This document shows, piece by piece, positions 22,720 through 35,434 of a stretch of 64,000 nucleotides of DNA. The notes beneath the pieces are model-generated. The model saw nothing but the letters and a program-made list of their open reading frames with translations, made no database searches and had not been told where the DNA came from. Within the stretch, counting starts at the first letter, position 1, and the number at the start of each line of letters is the position of its first letter. Source of the stretch: Lithospermum erythrorhizon (taxonomy: Eukaryota > Streptophyta > Magnoliopsida > Boraginales > Boraginaceae); contig JADFUC010000230.1 in assembly GCA_019722365.1 (NCBI GenBank), positions 104,056-168,055 on the forward strand, read 5' to 3'. The translations under genes were made by a program, and so were the position numbers.

Positions 22720-24065
22720 CATAAACAATTTCATAATCATCTCCCCTTTCAAAATAGATGATTATTTAGATAAAAAATATTTTATTTAAAGTTGTGAAAA
22801 GTTTTGCAGGCTTAAAAATATATTGAAACTTTACATACACTTTAAGCGTATATGCGTTTTTATGCAGAGAGTTATAAGCGTAGAAAATATATTGAAACTT
22901 TACACTTTAACATATGTGTGGTTTTTTGTATGAGAGTTATTACTTTTCGGGCTTAATCTTGACTTGTTTAAAATAAATGATCCATGATTCCTACTCCCTA
23001 AGTATCAATTGATTGATGGTCGAGCTCGTACAAATTATTGTGTCTCATTCGTTTAGAAATTGGCTTGAAGCGATCTTTGCTGAAAATTGCTTTGTATCGT
23101 GACCCATGAGAGGCTGCTCTCGATGAGTATCGATGGCGTGCTTGGTCTTTAAACCCGAGCCGGCATGAGACCCGTGAGACCGGGACCTCTTCCTTAGGTG
23201 CTTTCGGGTTTCTTTTATCGAGCCCTGCCAGGGCAATCACATCTCGATGAGGTCTCGATGTATTCAAATATAGCCTTTAACAGGACCATGAGGCTGTTGA
23301 GATTGTTTGATCTCTATGGGATCTCGAAAGCAGGGGAGGCCAAACTTCGAAGCTATTTTAAATACTATGTAGCTTCTTTCTATTTTTAAAACCCCAACTT
23401 TTTTATAACCTTTGGACATAAATATTTTCTTGCAAATTCAAAAAGGAAAAAGGAAAAGCTCTCATACATAATCTTCATTATCTTTAGTAGAGTGTTTCCA
23501 TAGTTGTGTGGTTATTGTAATCTTTATTCAATCTTGTGATTGTTTGGAAATCCTTGTGTGGTGTAGCATAGGGTTGCTATTCTTGTTTGGAGTAGTAGAG
23601 GTAGAGGTGGCAGGAGTAGGGTCTTGGGTTCCTGAATCTAGGTTGATTAGGGTTCAAATCCTAAGCTTGGAGCTTAGGTCACTTGGTTGTAGGCTAGGTG
23701 TTTGATGTCGTCTTGTGAGAAGTTGCTTGCTTAAGGTAAACCATTCTTCAAGGCTGATTATCGTTACCAAATCCTCAGTTGGAAAGTCGGAAGGTCGAGG
23801 TAGTAGGGAACCGAAGGCTCGTAAAGTCTTATTAATATGCGTCTCTCTTTATCTACGTACTTTCAAGTATTTTCTTCATTTCGTTTTATTATATATTTAT
23901 TGTTTAACACTTGACTAATCATTCTCGAGCTTGGGTAGTTGTTTAATCGAATTAATTCAAACCCACGTAGTTTGTTATTTCCGCTTGATTTGATTAAAAC
24001 CCGACAAAGCTAGAAACTTTAATTGAAAACCTTATTACTTTATACAGGTTATATTTAGGCTAACA
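22720..24065 (+). repeat. 5' LTR of the SIRE-type copia element
   Basis: Aligns well with the 3' LTR from about 22900 to 23827 ('atcttcattatctttagtag', 'ttccatagttgtgtggttat', 'atcttgtgattgtttgg'). It then continues about 238 bases that the 3' copy lacks, to 'ctaaca' at 24065 just before the primer site. The first 150 bases or so are diverged and include a local duplication ('atatattgaaactttaca' at about 22820 and 22890), so the start is uncertain. Confidence 0.75.
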
Positions 24066-24082
24066 AGTGATACTCCGAGGTC
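24066..24082 (+). other. Degraded primer binding site
   Basis: 'agtgatactccgagg' follows the LTR end and resembles the usual TGGTATCNGAGC site that pairs with the 3' end of initiator Met tRNA, with several changes. Confidence 0.55.
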
Positions 24083-24099
24083 ATTCTCTGATTAAAACT

Positions 24100-27000
24100 T
24101 AAAATCTTGTAGTAAACTTGATTATGGGTAATGCTTGGTATATGGGAAGCTTAGGAACCTTTTGTGTTGAAGGTAGGTCGAGCCTGAGGCCACCGTTGCT
24201 TGATGGAACAAACTCGACTATTAGTCACAGCGCTTTCAAGTAATGTTTCAAAGCATTGACTCACGTACTATGGAGAGTGATCATGAGGTCTACTCGTTTC
24301 CACGAGTATCGAATTCTCAGTCGGAGCTCCTTAGGAACTTGACCAAGGCGGCGGAGGAAGATTAAAGTAAGGTCATACAGTTGAAGAAGGAGTGCCAATT
24401 AGGGGCCGTGGATAATGAGGGAGATGGAGTCTTTAGGCCACAGGGCTGAAGGGTTGAGTTTAATGCTAAAACCATACATGTGTTTCCACGATACCGTGTG
24501 TATAAAGTTTGCTCGGAGTAAAAGGGATGCAAAACGGCTAAGGAAATATGGGACTTATTTAGAGCGCCCAATGTTTGGTTCTAGCAAGTAAGAGACTCTG
24601 AGAGGTCGACTTTTGACTAAGAGAGTATCAAAAGTTTGAAATGTAGCGGGGATTCTATAGGATATGCATCAACGAGTTGACTCCATGCATGACAACTTGG
24701 ATTCTCTAGGAAAGAAATTCTCCTTGGAGACATGAATGAGAAGACTTGACTCCGGAGTTGACCAAGGTATGTATTAATGGAAACCAAGGATATCAGACTA
24801 GCACCCGTCGAGCTCATTGGGTCATGAAAGCCCGAAGAGGAAGTGATAGCTCAAAACAAGGCTAAATTGAGGAACAAAATCAATGGCTCTTGTGAAGTGA
24901 CTAAAGGTAAAAGTTGTTGAAAGATGAGAGTGGCCAAGGATGATGAGGACATGGCCATGTTTGCTGAGACTACAAAGAAGTTTTAAAAATTCAAAGAAGA
25001 ATAAGGATGATTATGCACCTAGGAGGCTTCAAGAAATGCGATATGAAAGGAAGTACTTGAAAGACAAAATCTAAGGAGCTAAAATATATTGAATACCATA
25101 AAGCTCGGACATCCCCGAAGATGGATTATCTTAATTTAGCTAAGTCTCAATCCAGTATACGGCAGGTACTTGGGAGGTCGAGATCAGCCCGAATCGGACT
25201 CCAAGTGGAGGCATACAATATGGTGTCTCGTAGCCTGATACTCTATGGAGGTACCTCTTGGTGATAGTGAACACTCGAGTAGTAGTTTTGATAAGCTAAC
25301 GATAACTATAATGAGTTGTTAGAGAGTTTTGAAAAATTGCTTAAAAAGGAACAAAGAACTTTCTAAAACAAACAAAAGTTTGCTTGCTAAAACTACTTCT
25401 CTTGAAAATAATGTTACTTGCTAAAGGCGCTCCGACCTTAACCCAAAAATGATGCAAATTCTTGAAAAGATGGAGCTTAAACAAACGTCTTAGTAAGGAT
25501 GAGTTGAAAAAATGTGGAACTTAAAAAGTCGCTCAACGTATTATATTCTTTGAAAACCAATAAAGTTAGATAAAATTCACTTGATGCTTTCAGCGTTATC
25601 GAAACAACAAAAAGGGTTTAATTTATTCATGTGATAAGCGATGTACTCTAATGTTCTTCATCATCGAGTATTAAGTTTATAAGACCACATTTCACTTACT
25701 TATTGTAAGAAAGGAGATCGCCCAAATATTCTAGATGCATCCATTACAGGGTTGGTGTGATTGGGTACATTGATTCCCCGAATCTCGAAGGTCTAAATGG
25801 ATTATGAGGAAATCACCTTGCTTACAAAACCCATTGGACCCAAATCACATTGGGTACCACTTGTGATAATTTGAATTGTGTTTGTAGGGGGCCACGCATC
25901 AGAAGAAAATATTTGGATGGTGGATAGTGGGTGCTCGAGGCATGTGGAGATGCACCAAGCTCTTCTTGTGCAATCTTGGTGATACAACAAGGAGGTTGGA
26001 AATGTGAAGTTTGCCAACCACTTGGCGCCAAAATCTAGGTAAATGGTGAGAAGTTCAATTTGCTTAGTGTGGAGTCAATTATGCTTAAATGATTATGAGG
26101 TTAAGTTTGAGCATGAGTCGTGTTCATGTTTTCATCATAGATTTGTTATTATAGTTATTTTTTGAATAATCTATACTATATGAATTTTGATAAGGTTGAA
26201 GCTAGTAACATTTGCATGAATGTGTGCATGATGATGTGAGTTTGTGGCATCGGCATTTGGGGCATGCTAGCATTGAAATATTGTCTAAATTACATAGGAA
26301 TGTGCATGTAAAGATACACCTAAACTCAGTATAGAAAAAAGATAAGCTTTGTGATGCATGTCAACTTGGTAAATACTCCAAATCATCTTTTAAACTCTAT
26401 TAATCATGTTTCATCAAATAATGTGATTAATTTATTACATAATTTGTTTGAGTGAGATGGATTTTGTAGTTTAGGTGGAATTTCCCAAGTATGTGTTTAT
26501 GGTGTTGTGATTACTCAAGGTTTACTTGGGTAATTTGTCTTGCTAATAAGAGTGATGCGTTTAAAGAGTTTGCTAAGTTGTGTAGAAAGATTATGAATGA
26601 GAAGAACTCTAAAATCAAAGCCATAAGGAGTGATCATGGAGGTGAGTTCGAGAATGCGGAGTTCGAAGAGTTTTGTGGGGAGTATGGGATCAAGCACATC
26701 TTCCGACACCAAAATTACCTTAACAAGAAAATGGAGTTGTGGAGGCGAAGAATAAAAGGAAACATTCAAAAGCTTGAGGCAGGCCATTGAATGAAACACG
26801 ACTTGCCAAGAAATAATTTTGAGACATGCCATAGGGGCCGGCACTACATGTTATCGACAGGTATTCTTGAAACTTATTCTTGTGAAACTCCATATGAGCT
26901 TTGGTATGGTAAGCGTCCTCGTATTGAAGCAATTTTCTTAATTTACTCGAGAAAACTAAATAGAGCTTATGCCTTATATAATAAGAAGGATCAATGCGTG

Positions 27001-28830
27001 CAAGAGTCTATTCATGTTAACTTTGATGAATCTAATCCGTTTGTTGAGAAAGTTGTATTAGATGAGGATGATTCATTAGGTGTTAATGTGGATGATGCTT
27101 CAAGAAGAGTTGATGAGCCTCAAAACAAAGTTTCAAATGAGGAAGCATCGACTATGGGGGAGAAAGCAAATGATGATCGAGAACCTCAAAACGTGGATGA
27201 TTATCTCCATGGGTGAATTTCTGTGAAGATCTGCTGAGGGGGTAACTTCTGGATCCTCCTTGAATAATGTTTGTCTTCATAGTGCTTAGGTGTCTCAAAT
27301 ACCTCTTAATCTTAAAAAAACTCTAGAGGATCGGATTGGATTTGTCTATGAAAAAAAAGAAACTTGACAATTTGAAAGATGCAAGTTTGGCATTTAGTTG
27401 AAAAACCTTTAGATAGAACGATGATTGTAACAAAATGGGTTTTTGGAAATAAACTTGAGTAGAGCGATTGTTGTTTGGTAAAGCAAAGTTATGCAGTTCA
27501 AGGCTATAATCAAGTCAAAAGGATAGACTTTGATGAAACTTTAGCTCTGGTTACTAGGTTGGAATCCATTCGTATTATCTTTGCTTTTGCTAGTCATATG
27601 GATTTCAAGCTACACCAAATGGATGTCAAAAGCGCTTTTCTAATGGTTTTGGAAGAAGAAGTTTGTAAAATATCCCCGGGTTTTGAAGATGCTAATTATC
27701 CTAATCAAGTTTCCAAACTAGACAAAACCCTTTCACAGTTAAAAAGCGCCTAGAGGTTACCGTATGAGAGGTTAAGCGCATTTAGTTGTCAATGGTTTTA
27801 AGAAGGAAAAGCTCAATTCCTCGATTTTCCTTAAAGCGAAGGAAAACTTATCTTATAGTATTCAAATATACGTTGATGATATTATTTTTGGTTCTACTAA
27901 TGATTTGTTGTGTGAGGAATTTTCACAAATGATGACAAATTGAGTTGAATGTATAGAGTGGGTGAATTGAACTTCTTTCTCGGACTCCAAGTGATTCAAA
28001 TGGATGATGGGATCTTCATTTGTCAAAGCAAGTTCACAAAGGAGCTTATAAAGAAATTTGGTATGGAGGATGCAAAGATGATCGGGACTCTTATGTCTAC
28101 ATTAACTGCTACGACGACAGGATATGGAAAAAGGTAAGAGCGTCAATGAGACAAAGTATAGAGTATGGCTAGTAACCTTTTTTTATCTTACGTCCCAGAT
28201 ATGATATTATGTTTTGCCATGTGTTTATGTTTTTCAATTTCAAACTGTCTGAAAGGTCTCATCTTTAAAAGCGGTTAAAGGATCCTTGGGTATATGAAAG
28301 GCTGATTTGACTATGAACTTTGGTATCAAGGGGCTAGAACCTTGAACTTGTGGAGTATTTGGATGCAGATTTTGTGGGGTGGACCACGTGATTGGAAAGA
28401 GCACTAGCGGGTCGTGTCATTTCATTGGACATAGCCTTACCTCGCTAGTCGAGCAAGAAGCGAAATAGTGTTCCATTTCAACCGCGGAGGCCGAGTATTT
28501 AAGCGGTTGGAAATTGTATTGCTTTCGAGATGCTCTGGATGAAGCAAGCGTTGGAGGACCCGAGGATCGAAATATGATTATACTTTGTTTTTATGTGACA
28601 ACAACAAGAGTGCCGTGACATTGCAAGAATCCGATTGCAACACTTTCGAGGACCAAGCATACTAAAGAGATCAATGCATCATTTCATCCGGGATGATGTG
28701 CAAAAAACATTAACCTAAGTTAGAGTAGGGACAAATGATCAACTTGAGGATATCTTCACCAAACCACTACCCGAGGATCAATTTAACCATATTAGGCGTG
28801 AGCTATGGATGCTTTATCTTTCTAGCATGT
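24100..28830 (+). pseudogene. Degraded copia gag-pol
   Basis: The gag tail is seen around 24900-25600 (AKDDEDMAMFAETTKKF, then Lys/Leu-rich coiled-coil-like sequence). Protease: VDSGCSRHV near 25920, keeping the D-S-G. GAG-pre-integrase: LWHRHLGHAS near 26240. Integrase core: YSRFTWVICLANKSDAFKEF and IRSDHGGEFENAEFEEFCGE at 26510-26690, keeping the Asp of RSDHG. Reverse transcriptase: DETLALVTRLESIRI and HQMDVKSAFL at 27530-27650, then IYVDDIIFG near 27870, so the catalytic YVDD is intact. RNase H end: DIFTKPLPEDQFNHIR near 28750-28795. The frame changes many times and stops are frequent. Shown on the strand of the element. Confidence 0.85.
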
Positions 28831-29149
28831 GATTATGTTTTCTTATGTCAAATATGATATGGTTTATGCTTTTAAATCATATGCATTATGTGTTCAAAAT
28901 TAATGTCAAAAGCATGTTTTTATGTGTATCATATATTGGGATGATAAGCCAAATGATATAATTGTCCGTTTGCGGTTAGTTGTGTTGTCCATTGTTGTGG
29001 ATGTTGGTGAAGTGTGGTTGAATATGGTTGTGAAAAGAGGATGAACGGTTATGTTGTATGTGGTTTTGGGATGTCGAGAGTAGTTTTTGCAGGTTGAAAA
29101 AGTTAGATGAAAGTCTGTTTTTTCATGGTCAATTAAGGGTGTTTTTGAG

Positions 29150-29400
29150 ATGAGTTATGTATGACAATCGAGACACCATCGAGACCCCATGGTCTCGATG
29201 AGGTCCCGATAAAATGGGATGTTAACTCTCTGAAAGTACCCCATCGTGACCCTGGACCTCACGATGGAGGTCTCGGTGAAGACCATCGAGACCGAATCGA
29301 GACCACAGTGGTCACGATAAGGTCTCGATGCAGCAGGTTGAAACGCCTCTGTAAATACCCCATCGAGACCTTGAAGCTCTCGATGAGGTCTCCATGGCGG
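29150..29400 (+). repeat. Cluster of 'atcgagacc / ggtctcgat' inverted repeats
   Basis: Between pol and the extra ORF, 'catcgagacc', 'ggtctcgatgagg' and close variants alternate in both orientations, e.g. 'catcgagaccccatgg' directly before 'tctcgatgaggtc', with at least four potential hairpins. The same words occur in the LTRs (e.g. 'ctcgatgaggtctcgatg' near 23245). Confidence 0.7.
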
Positions 29401-30751
29401 CTCTATATATACATCTTCAGCCGAAAATAAAACCATTTCTTTACAAAATTTCCAACCCGAGACTAAGAGCACATCGAAATGTCTTGCCGGCAACGGGTGG
29501 TAAGAGCGGAAGAGTTGGCAATCCGAACATCCTTGAAGGATATTATTATGATTGTACGGATTTGGAGGGGACTCACTTTTGGGATCTTGTGAAGAAACAA
29601 AAATGGGACAAGTTTTTGAGTAAGGCCTACGATATCTATCCGGATTAGGTTTATTTCTTTTATTAGCATGTAGCGATTTCTATCCCTAATAACAATCAAC
29701 TTACCCTTAAGTTGGAATACAATTATCAAACTTTGGAATATAAAATGAGAAATTTCAAGGATGACTTCGGGTTAACTTCTAATGGTTTTTGTACTTATGC
29801 GAAAGATGAGTGCCTTCGGCGGATAAGATTGAGTCGTTTGCTCATGTGACAGAAATGTTGAATAATGTTAGATGACTTAAGAACGATTGTAGGATGAGAG
29901 GGGTAGTTGATACGGTTCCGTGCTTACACTTGTATACGGGGGAGAAAAGATAAATCTTCCTATCTTCATAGCCTTTCACATGAGACACTCTATGGGGAAC
30001 AATAAGGCAACCACTCTTCCCTATGGGATGCTAATTATCCACATTATGGAGTCTTGGGGTGGTGATAACTTGTTTCCTCGAGGACCCCCATTGATAGGTA
30101 AAACCCATAAGGTGAACAAGAACACCTTCAAGATTTATCTCATTGCCTATCACAATAATAGACTTTGGTGGAAAATGGTTCAAAGAAGTTGATGACTTGG
30201 AGGATCCGGTGTTTTCGGATGATGAGAGTGAGGAAGAGGAGGATGGTGATGACAATGATGATAATGATAATGGTGAGGATTGTGATAATGATGAAGGTGA
30301 AGATGATGATGATGGAAATGGTGGAGATATGCATGTGGACACCGACGCCGCTCGTGAGATGCATAACAAAATTTTCAACGAGCATGAGGAGAGGTTGAGT
30401 GAGTTTGAGAGGAGACAAAAGGTGATTGAGGATAACCAAGCCCAACTTGTCAAAGGACAAACTACTCTCATAAAGGACAACAAGAAAATCAAAAAGTATG
30501 TCAAGGGGTTGTTGAAGTTCCTCTCATGTTTCGGTGATACAATTGAGAAAACGAAAGCACTCAAGAAGTTCTTGGAGCACTCTGACGATGAGGATGAGGT
30601 TGAGGCTACAACCGGCGAGGAGGCTACTACTTCACATCCGACTCCTACTTCTCCGGGTATTGGCATCGAGGATTACATAATTGGTGATGATTATGATGAT
30701 CTCACGGGACAATTCTTGGAAGGAGGTGGTGGTGGTCCAAAGATCAATTGA
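29394..30751 (+). pseudogene. Extra ORF after copia pol, three pieces in different frames
   Basis: Three open pieces follow one another: 29394-29648 (about 84 codons, with YYYDCTDLEGTHFWDLVKKQ and a downstream YPD), 29920-30192 (about 90 codons, with ATTLPYGMLIIHIMES) and 30143-30751 (202 codons). The last has a run rich in Asp/Glu (about 30200-30340), then a Glu/Lys-rich segment likely to form a coiled coil (EEVx-type, 'HEERLSEFERRQKVIEDN'), and ends FLEGGGGG. The first two pieces resemble a plant-transposon protein of unknown function often found in large retroelements (aromatic-rich segment, then LPYGMLL). The position matches the env-like ORF of SIRE/Maximus elements. I see no convincing signal peptide or membrane helix, so an envelope role is not supported here. 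Two small frame breaks would explain the three pieces. Confidence 0.65.
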
Positions 30752-31120
30752 TTGACTTTGATTGGTTGGAGACTTTGATGGGTTGGACCTTATGTGTTAT
30801 CCTGTTTTATGTCTTTCTAGTTGTTAATCTTGTTTTAGACTTTTGTTGTGCCCCTTTTGTGATGATCGCAAAGGGGGAGTATTCTTGACTTATGCATTGT
30901 TATGTTTTAGGATGTTATATTAGTTGTTTCTTTGGCACTTTATCTTGTGTTTCTTATCATATTGTTATCGTATTCATTGCTTGATATTGTGTTGGAAAGT
31001 TGTTTACGGTCACTTATTGTTTTTGTTGCGTAAACAACTTCGGGAATCTTATGTTGAGGGGGAGCTATGCTTTTTGTTTATACCTCCCTCCCCCTTAGCA
31101 TAAGTCAATTTGTTATCATA
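30752..31120 (+). other. Non-coding tail of the copia element before the 3' LTR
   Basis: T-rich sequence with several purine runs ('gcaaagggggagt' near 30868, 'gagggggagc' near 31055) in addition to the tract at the LTR. Repeated purine runs of this kind are usual in SIRE-type elements. Confidence 0.5.
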
Positions 31121-31133
31121 AAAAGGGGGAGTT
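31121..31133 (+). other. Polypurine tract
   Basis: 'aaaaagggggagt' lies directly before 'tgttgaataataag', where the 3' LTR starts with TG. Standard position for plus-strand priming. Confidence 0.8.
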
Positions 31134-32241
31134 TGTTGAATAATAAGATTAAATTCAGGCCTTTTTTGAAAGATAACAATTTTGCTTAAATGAACTCGCA
31201 CCACTTTCAAGTGAGCTTTGCGCTTAAGGGTTTCATCATTGAGAGTTCAAGTGTTTAAAGTATTGTCCGCGCCGATGTTAAGTAGACACACAGATCGAGT
31301 CAACCAAAACACCAAGCTAAAGAAGGCTCGTGGACTTAGATAAATTGTAAGGAAACTCTGCCTTTAACGTATGTAATTTTGTATGAGTGCGGGCTTAATC
31401 TTGGCTTGTTTCAAAATAGATACTCCGTAATTCCCTCTTTGCTAAAGGCTCATACAAATGGTATGTAATTTCATTTTAAAGAAATTGGCTTGAAAGCGAT
31501 CTTTATTTTAGAGAATAAATTGTTGGTATCGGCCCGTAAAGGAGGAGGCTGCTTACCGATGATGCTTATTGATGCTTTGGATTGAACCGGCATGAGACCG
31601 GCCGAGACCCATGAGACCAGGGACCTCTCGATATTAAGGTCTTTTCGGTGCTTTTTGTAGGGCCAGCCGAGGACCGTTACGTCTCTTTGTAGTAAAAATA
31701 TGGCCGTTAACCGGACCATGGAGGCTAAAATGCGGACCCTTTGATCTCGATGGGGCCTCGAAGCAAACCAGGCTATTTTAGGGGATACTATATAAGGTTC
31801 TTTCTATTTTTTAAATCTAACTTTGATACCCTTAGGACTGGTAATCTTTTCTTGCAAATTCAAAATGGCAAAAGCAAAAGCTCTCATACTTAATCTTCAT
31901 TATCTTTAGTAGAGTATTTCCATAGTTGTGTGGTTATTGTAATGTTTCTTCAATCTTGTGATTGTTTGGGAAATCCTTATGTGGTGTAGCATAGGATTGC
32001 TATTCTTGTTTGGACTACTAGAGTGAAATCCTAGGAGTGAGGTCGTGGGTTCCTAGTCTAGGTTGATTAGTTGTTGAAATCCTTAGCTTGGGCTTGATCA
32101 TTAGTTATTTAGGTGTTTTGATAAAGTCTTGTGAGAGAGTTGCTTGCTTGTAATCAAATAATTCTTCAAAGAGCTGAGTTATTGTTGCAAAATCCGAGAT
32201 TGGAAGCCGAAGGTGGAGCAATGGGGAACCCGTGCTCGTAA
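31134..32241 (+). repeat. 3' LTR of the SIRE-type copia element, cut short
   Basis: Starts TGTTGAATAATAAG after the polypurine tract and matches the 5' LTR until 'gctcgtaaa' (32241). The 5' copy continues about 238 bases more, so the outer end is deleted or replaced. Confidence 0.75.
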
Positions 32242-33124
32242 AATAAAAAATTTTAAAACCTGAACATGAGAGTTCGGACTTGAACTTCGACATGAGAAAA
32301 TGGGAGGAAATGAAGAATCAATAATAAAGTTTAAGATTGAATTTACTATACACGTTATCCACAACAAAATATATCATAACATCTATGCCTCTATTGTTAA
32401 CAATTTGAAGGACAAACCATAAGACCACTTACAATGAGGTTGTTTAAAAAAAAAATCAACCGTTGAAACTATTGTAAGGGGGTGTTGAAGAAAGGCAATT
32501 GATGATGTGTATTAATCTAGAGTAGAAGACTTCAACATGTTGAAATTCGACCAACTTCCTACGGCGTCGGCATCGCGGTGACCCAGCGTCGATTTAGGCG
32601 GGGGAAATCGCGTTGTTGGAGGATAGGAGTAGCAGCGTGGTGGATTTTTATTGGTTTGTTTGATTTTCGGATTTCTTATCTCATCCCAATTATTTGAGAT
32701 CAATTATTTGATACTAAATTAATTTTTTAAAATTTTACATTTTTTAAAGATTAAATGCGTTTTTCTCTATAAATATGCAGGGCTTATAAAATTCAATTTG
32801 GATATACAAAATCATCTTTTTTGCACCAAATATAATTAATATATTATCGACTAGTAAAAACAACACATTTTTAATGCTTTTTGATATATTTTAGTCCAAA
32901 TGGATCATAATAATAATCATTTCAATATAAGGAAATTAAACTAAGGTATCCTTTTAATTATCAAATCCCAGTAATTATCAATTTGATAATCGATACTAGC
33001 CAAACAGTGCGTCAAAATATCCCCCAAATTTTAGGTTTCCACCAAAATATCCTTTTAGGTTGTACCTAATGATTTTCGTATCTTGTAGTCATTTGTTTGA
33101 GCTAGTCCTTTTTTTTTTTCATTT
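32242..33124. other. Intergenic stretch, no gene seen
   Basis: No supportable feature. A GC-rich patch (32555-32640) followed by AT-rich DNA. Confidence 0.4.
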
Positions 33125-33690
33125 TGTGATTCAGGGCATCATCTTCTACATTTAGAGATTCATCAACTATTTCGATCTCAACTTCAGGATTAGCAGATTC
33201 CTCTAAAGCTGTTTTTGCACCTTCACCATTAGCACGATCTTGAGAAAAGATAACACACAGATCATCCCAATTTTCAACTTCAATTCTTTTTCGGTAGGGT
33301 GCTTGCTTCAGATTTTCTTAAAACAAGAGAGTTAGTATAAGGGAGCAACAGTTCGCAAGGGGGTATTACTACTAATAAATTATTAAAGAAGATATTCAAT
33401 TAGCATTCATCTAGTTAATTAGCAGAGCTTCTTGTTATCTGAACACATACATTTAAGTCACAAGATATTCAAATGTTTCTGAATATAGCAAAAAAACAAT
33501 TACATGAAAGAAGAGACAGAAAACAAAGATAACAGCCTTAAATACCTTCACACCGATTCTTCATGGACTTGAATATGATAATGGGCAACTGTCTTCCAAG
33601 CATGTCGACCATCAAGTTTATTCCCTTATATTTGTCGACAAGACATGTTCCAAGAATTTTATCCATTTCAGTGTCCAATGACGCAAGTAA
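33125..33690 (-). pseudogene. Myb/SANT-like domain protein remnant, two exons
   Basis: On the - strand, one exon at about 33690-33546 contains DKYKGINLMVDMLG and ends at a donor (gtattt); the next, about 33315-33125, contains VENWDDLCVIFSQDRANGEG followed by Glu-rich sequence. The pattern 'W-D-x-L-x-x-I-F-x-x-D-R-A-x-G' after a segment with K-Y-x-G-I-N is that of plant Myb/SANT-like (Myb_DNA-bind_3 type) proteins, a family shared by host genes and the helper ORF of PIF/Harbinger transposons. The first domain half and the ends are missing or unrecognised. I found no Harbinger transposase nearby. It may be a fragment of either origin. Confidence 0.5.
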
Positions 33691-33720
33691 AAAATAAATC
33701 AATTTATATCACCAAGCACA

Positions 33721-35434
33721 GTTGAATTCATTGCCCTCTTAAACGATAAAGCATTACTAAAAGTAAAAGCACCCATTCAATACAACACAAACAATGAAAC
33801 TTCTGCATTTTTGTTCATTCTTTTCTTGCTACATTGGTTATTCAAACCCGATGACTTGATCGTATGGATAATAACATGTAAAACATAGAACCAATCAATA
33901 AGAGTCAAGATTTTTATTGAGAATAAGAAATAAGTAAACATAACTACATTCATCTTTCACATTAACACGACTGAATATGAAAAACAGAACTACATTCATT
34001 CCCATGAAGATAAGAATCATGATTAAGCAATGAATATAAGAATCATGATCAAGCAATTGGCCTCTAAATTCTAGCTCATTAATCCAGAAAACCATGAGCC
34101 AACCACACATAGCTTCAAGAAACATAAAGGCTGAAGCTATCACTATAATTTTACATGTGGTCACAAAACTTTATCTTGTTTGAAGCTACTTACTTCTTTT
34201 ACAGGCACACTGGTCACAAACTTAATTTTTTATTTAAAATTCGTAGTAAAATGACTATATTGCACTTAAAGCATATAGTGAAATAGCTTGTTATCCTTGC
34301 TTACATTATACCACAGAGACAAAATGGTAAATATTTATAATATCACTATATTAGAATGATTATTTTATCTACAACGGCTATCTTAAAATATAGAAGCTAG
34401 AAGTATAGAAAAAGCGTTTTAAATATTTTCGTAATTAAAAATAAAGGCTGGAAATCTGACCCCAACCCTACTCCCACCCACGGCGCAATTCTCCAAATTA
34501 TTAGCGCAAGTAATTGCTGCCCTTTTTTGTCTTGTTTAGCCTTAGTTTTTGTATAAATGGAATTACAAACAAGCAAGCCTACACGATTGGAAGTTGAAAT
34601 TTCAATTTGATTTCTCTGATTTTCTTAGTGATTTCTTTGATTTTCAGTACGAACGAGCTTCAAATAATACAGTACATTATTAGTTTGATTTCTTTGATTT
34701 TCTGCAATTTCAATTTTATCAAAGAAATTTGAAGCTCTTTTTCTGCAATTTGATTTTCTACAATTTGGGGGCAGTGATGATGGTTGGAGAAGGGGAGGTG
34801 GGGACAGTGGTAGCCAATGGTTTACGAGGGGGATGTTAGTGAGGTTTGCAGAAGGAGATGTGGGGTAGTGTGGGGTGTGAGTAAAAGAATAAAGGGGTGT
34901 AAATTTATTTTAGAACATATAAATATTTTAAGATGTGTCCTATTCTTTTGTATGGTGTTAGGGACTTAGGGGTAAAATAGTACTCCAAAAATGTTTGGGA
35001 GATTTTTGTCAAAAATATCAATATGAAAAATGGTTTCACTTTTGACCAAATATAGAGTAATGTCATGGAGGGAAAATAAAAATTGTGAGACAAATTTAAA
35101 TTTACATAAATTGTAGTGCAAAGTCAAATATTCCTAACATTTTGGGATGAAGGGATTCTTTTAAGCATGCAAGGTGGGAAGTGGAGTAAGAGGAGTCAAG
35201 GAGTGCCTAAACAAAAGTTCAAGAGGATATCGGAAAAAATACGAGGGGAGGTGTCCGAACAAAATAAAAGTTTATAGATACGTATAGAAAATTATACGAT
35301 AGTTGAAAGGCTCATTAATCAAACATCTAAGGATGCAATGACTCCTATAAGCTAGACATTTGCAATCGATATCAATGATAAGCTCGACAGGTATAAAAGT
35401 AGTAAAGAACATAATTTGTGTTAACAGTATAATT
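33721..35434. other. Intergenic stretch, no gene seen
   Basis: AT-rich. Contains a short local duplication ('aagaatcatgatta/tcaagcaa' at about 34011 and 34040) and a G-rich block at 34780-34880. An 89-codon hydrophobic frame at 33895-34164 (- strand) has no family features and is not called. Confidence 0.4.

Larger units (their letters stand above)
22720..32241 (+). mobile_element. Ty1/copia retrotransposon, SIRE/Maximus type, degraded
   Basis: About 9.5 kb with LTRs at roughly 22720-24065 and 31134-32241. In order: 5' LTR, degraded Met-tRNA primer site, gag remnant, protease, integrase, reverse transcriptase, RNase H, then an additional ORF with an acidic C-terminal part, a polypurine tract and the 3' LTR. 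That pol order is copia; the long LTRs and extra ORF after pol fit the SIRE/Maximus lineage. Every ORF is broken, so the copy cannot move on its own. Confidence 0.85.

Noticed and set aside
30031..30666. 211-codon - strand frame rich in Ser/Pro/Leu
   Set aside because: It is the antisense of the acidic part of the copia ORF on the + strand; poly-Ser is simply the complement of Asp/Glu codons.
33895..34164. Hydrophobic 89-codon - strand frame, possible membrane protein
   Set aside because: AT-rich DNA yields such frames by chance; a local duplication lies within it and no family motif is visible.
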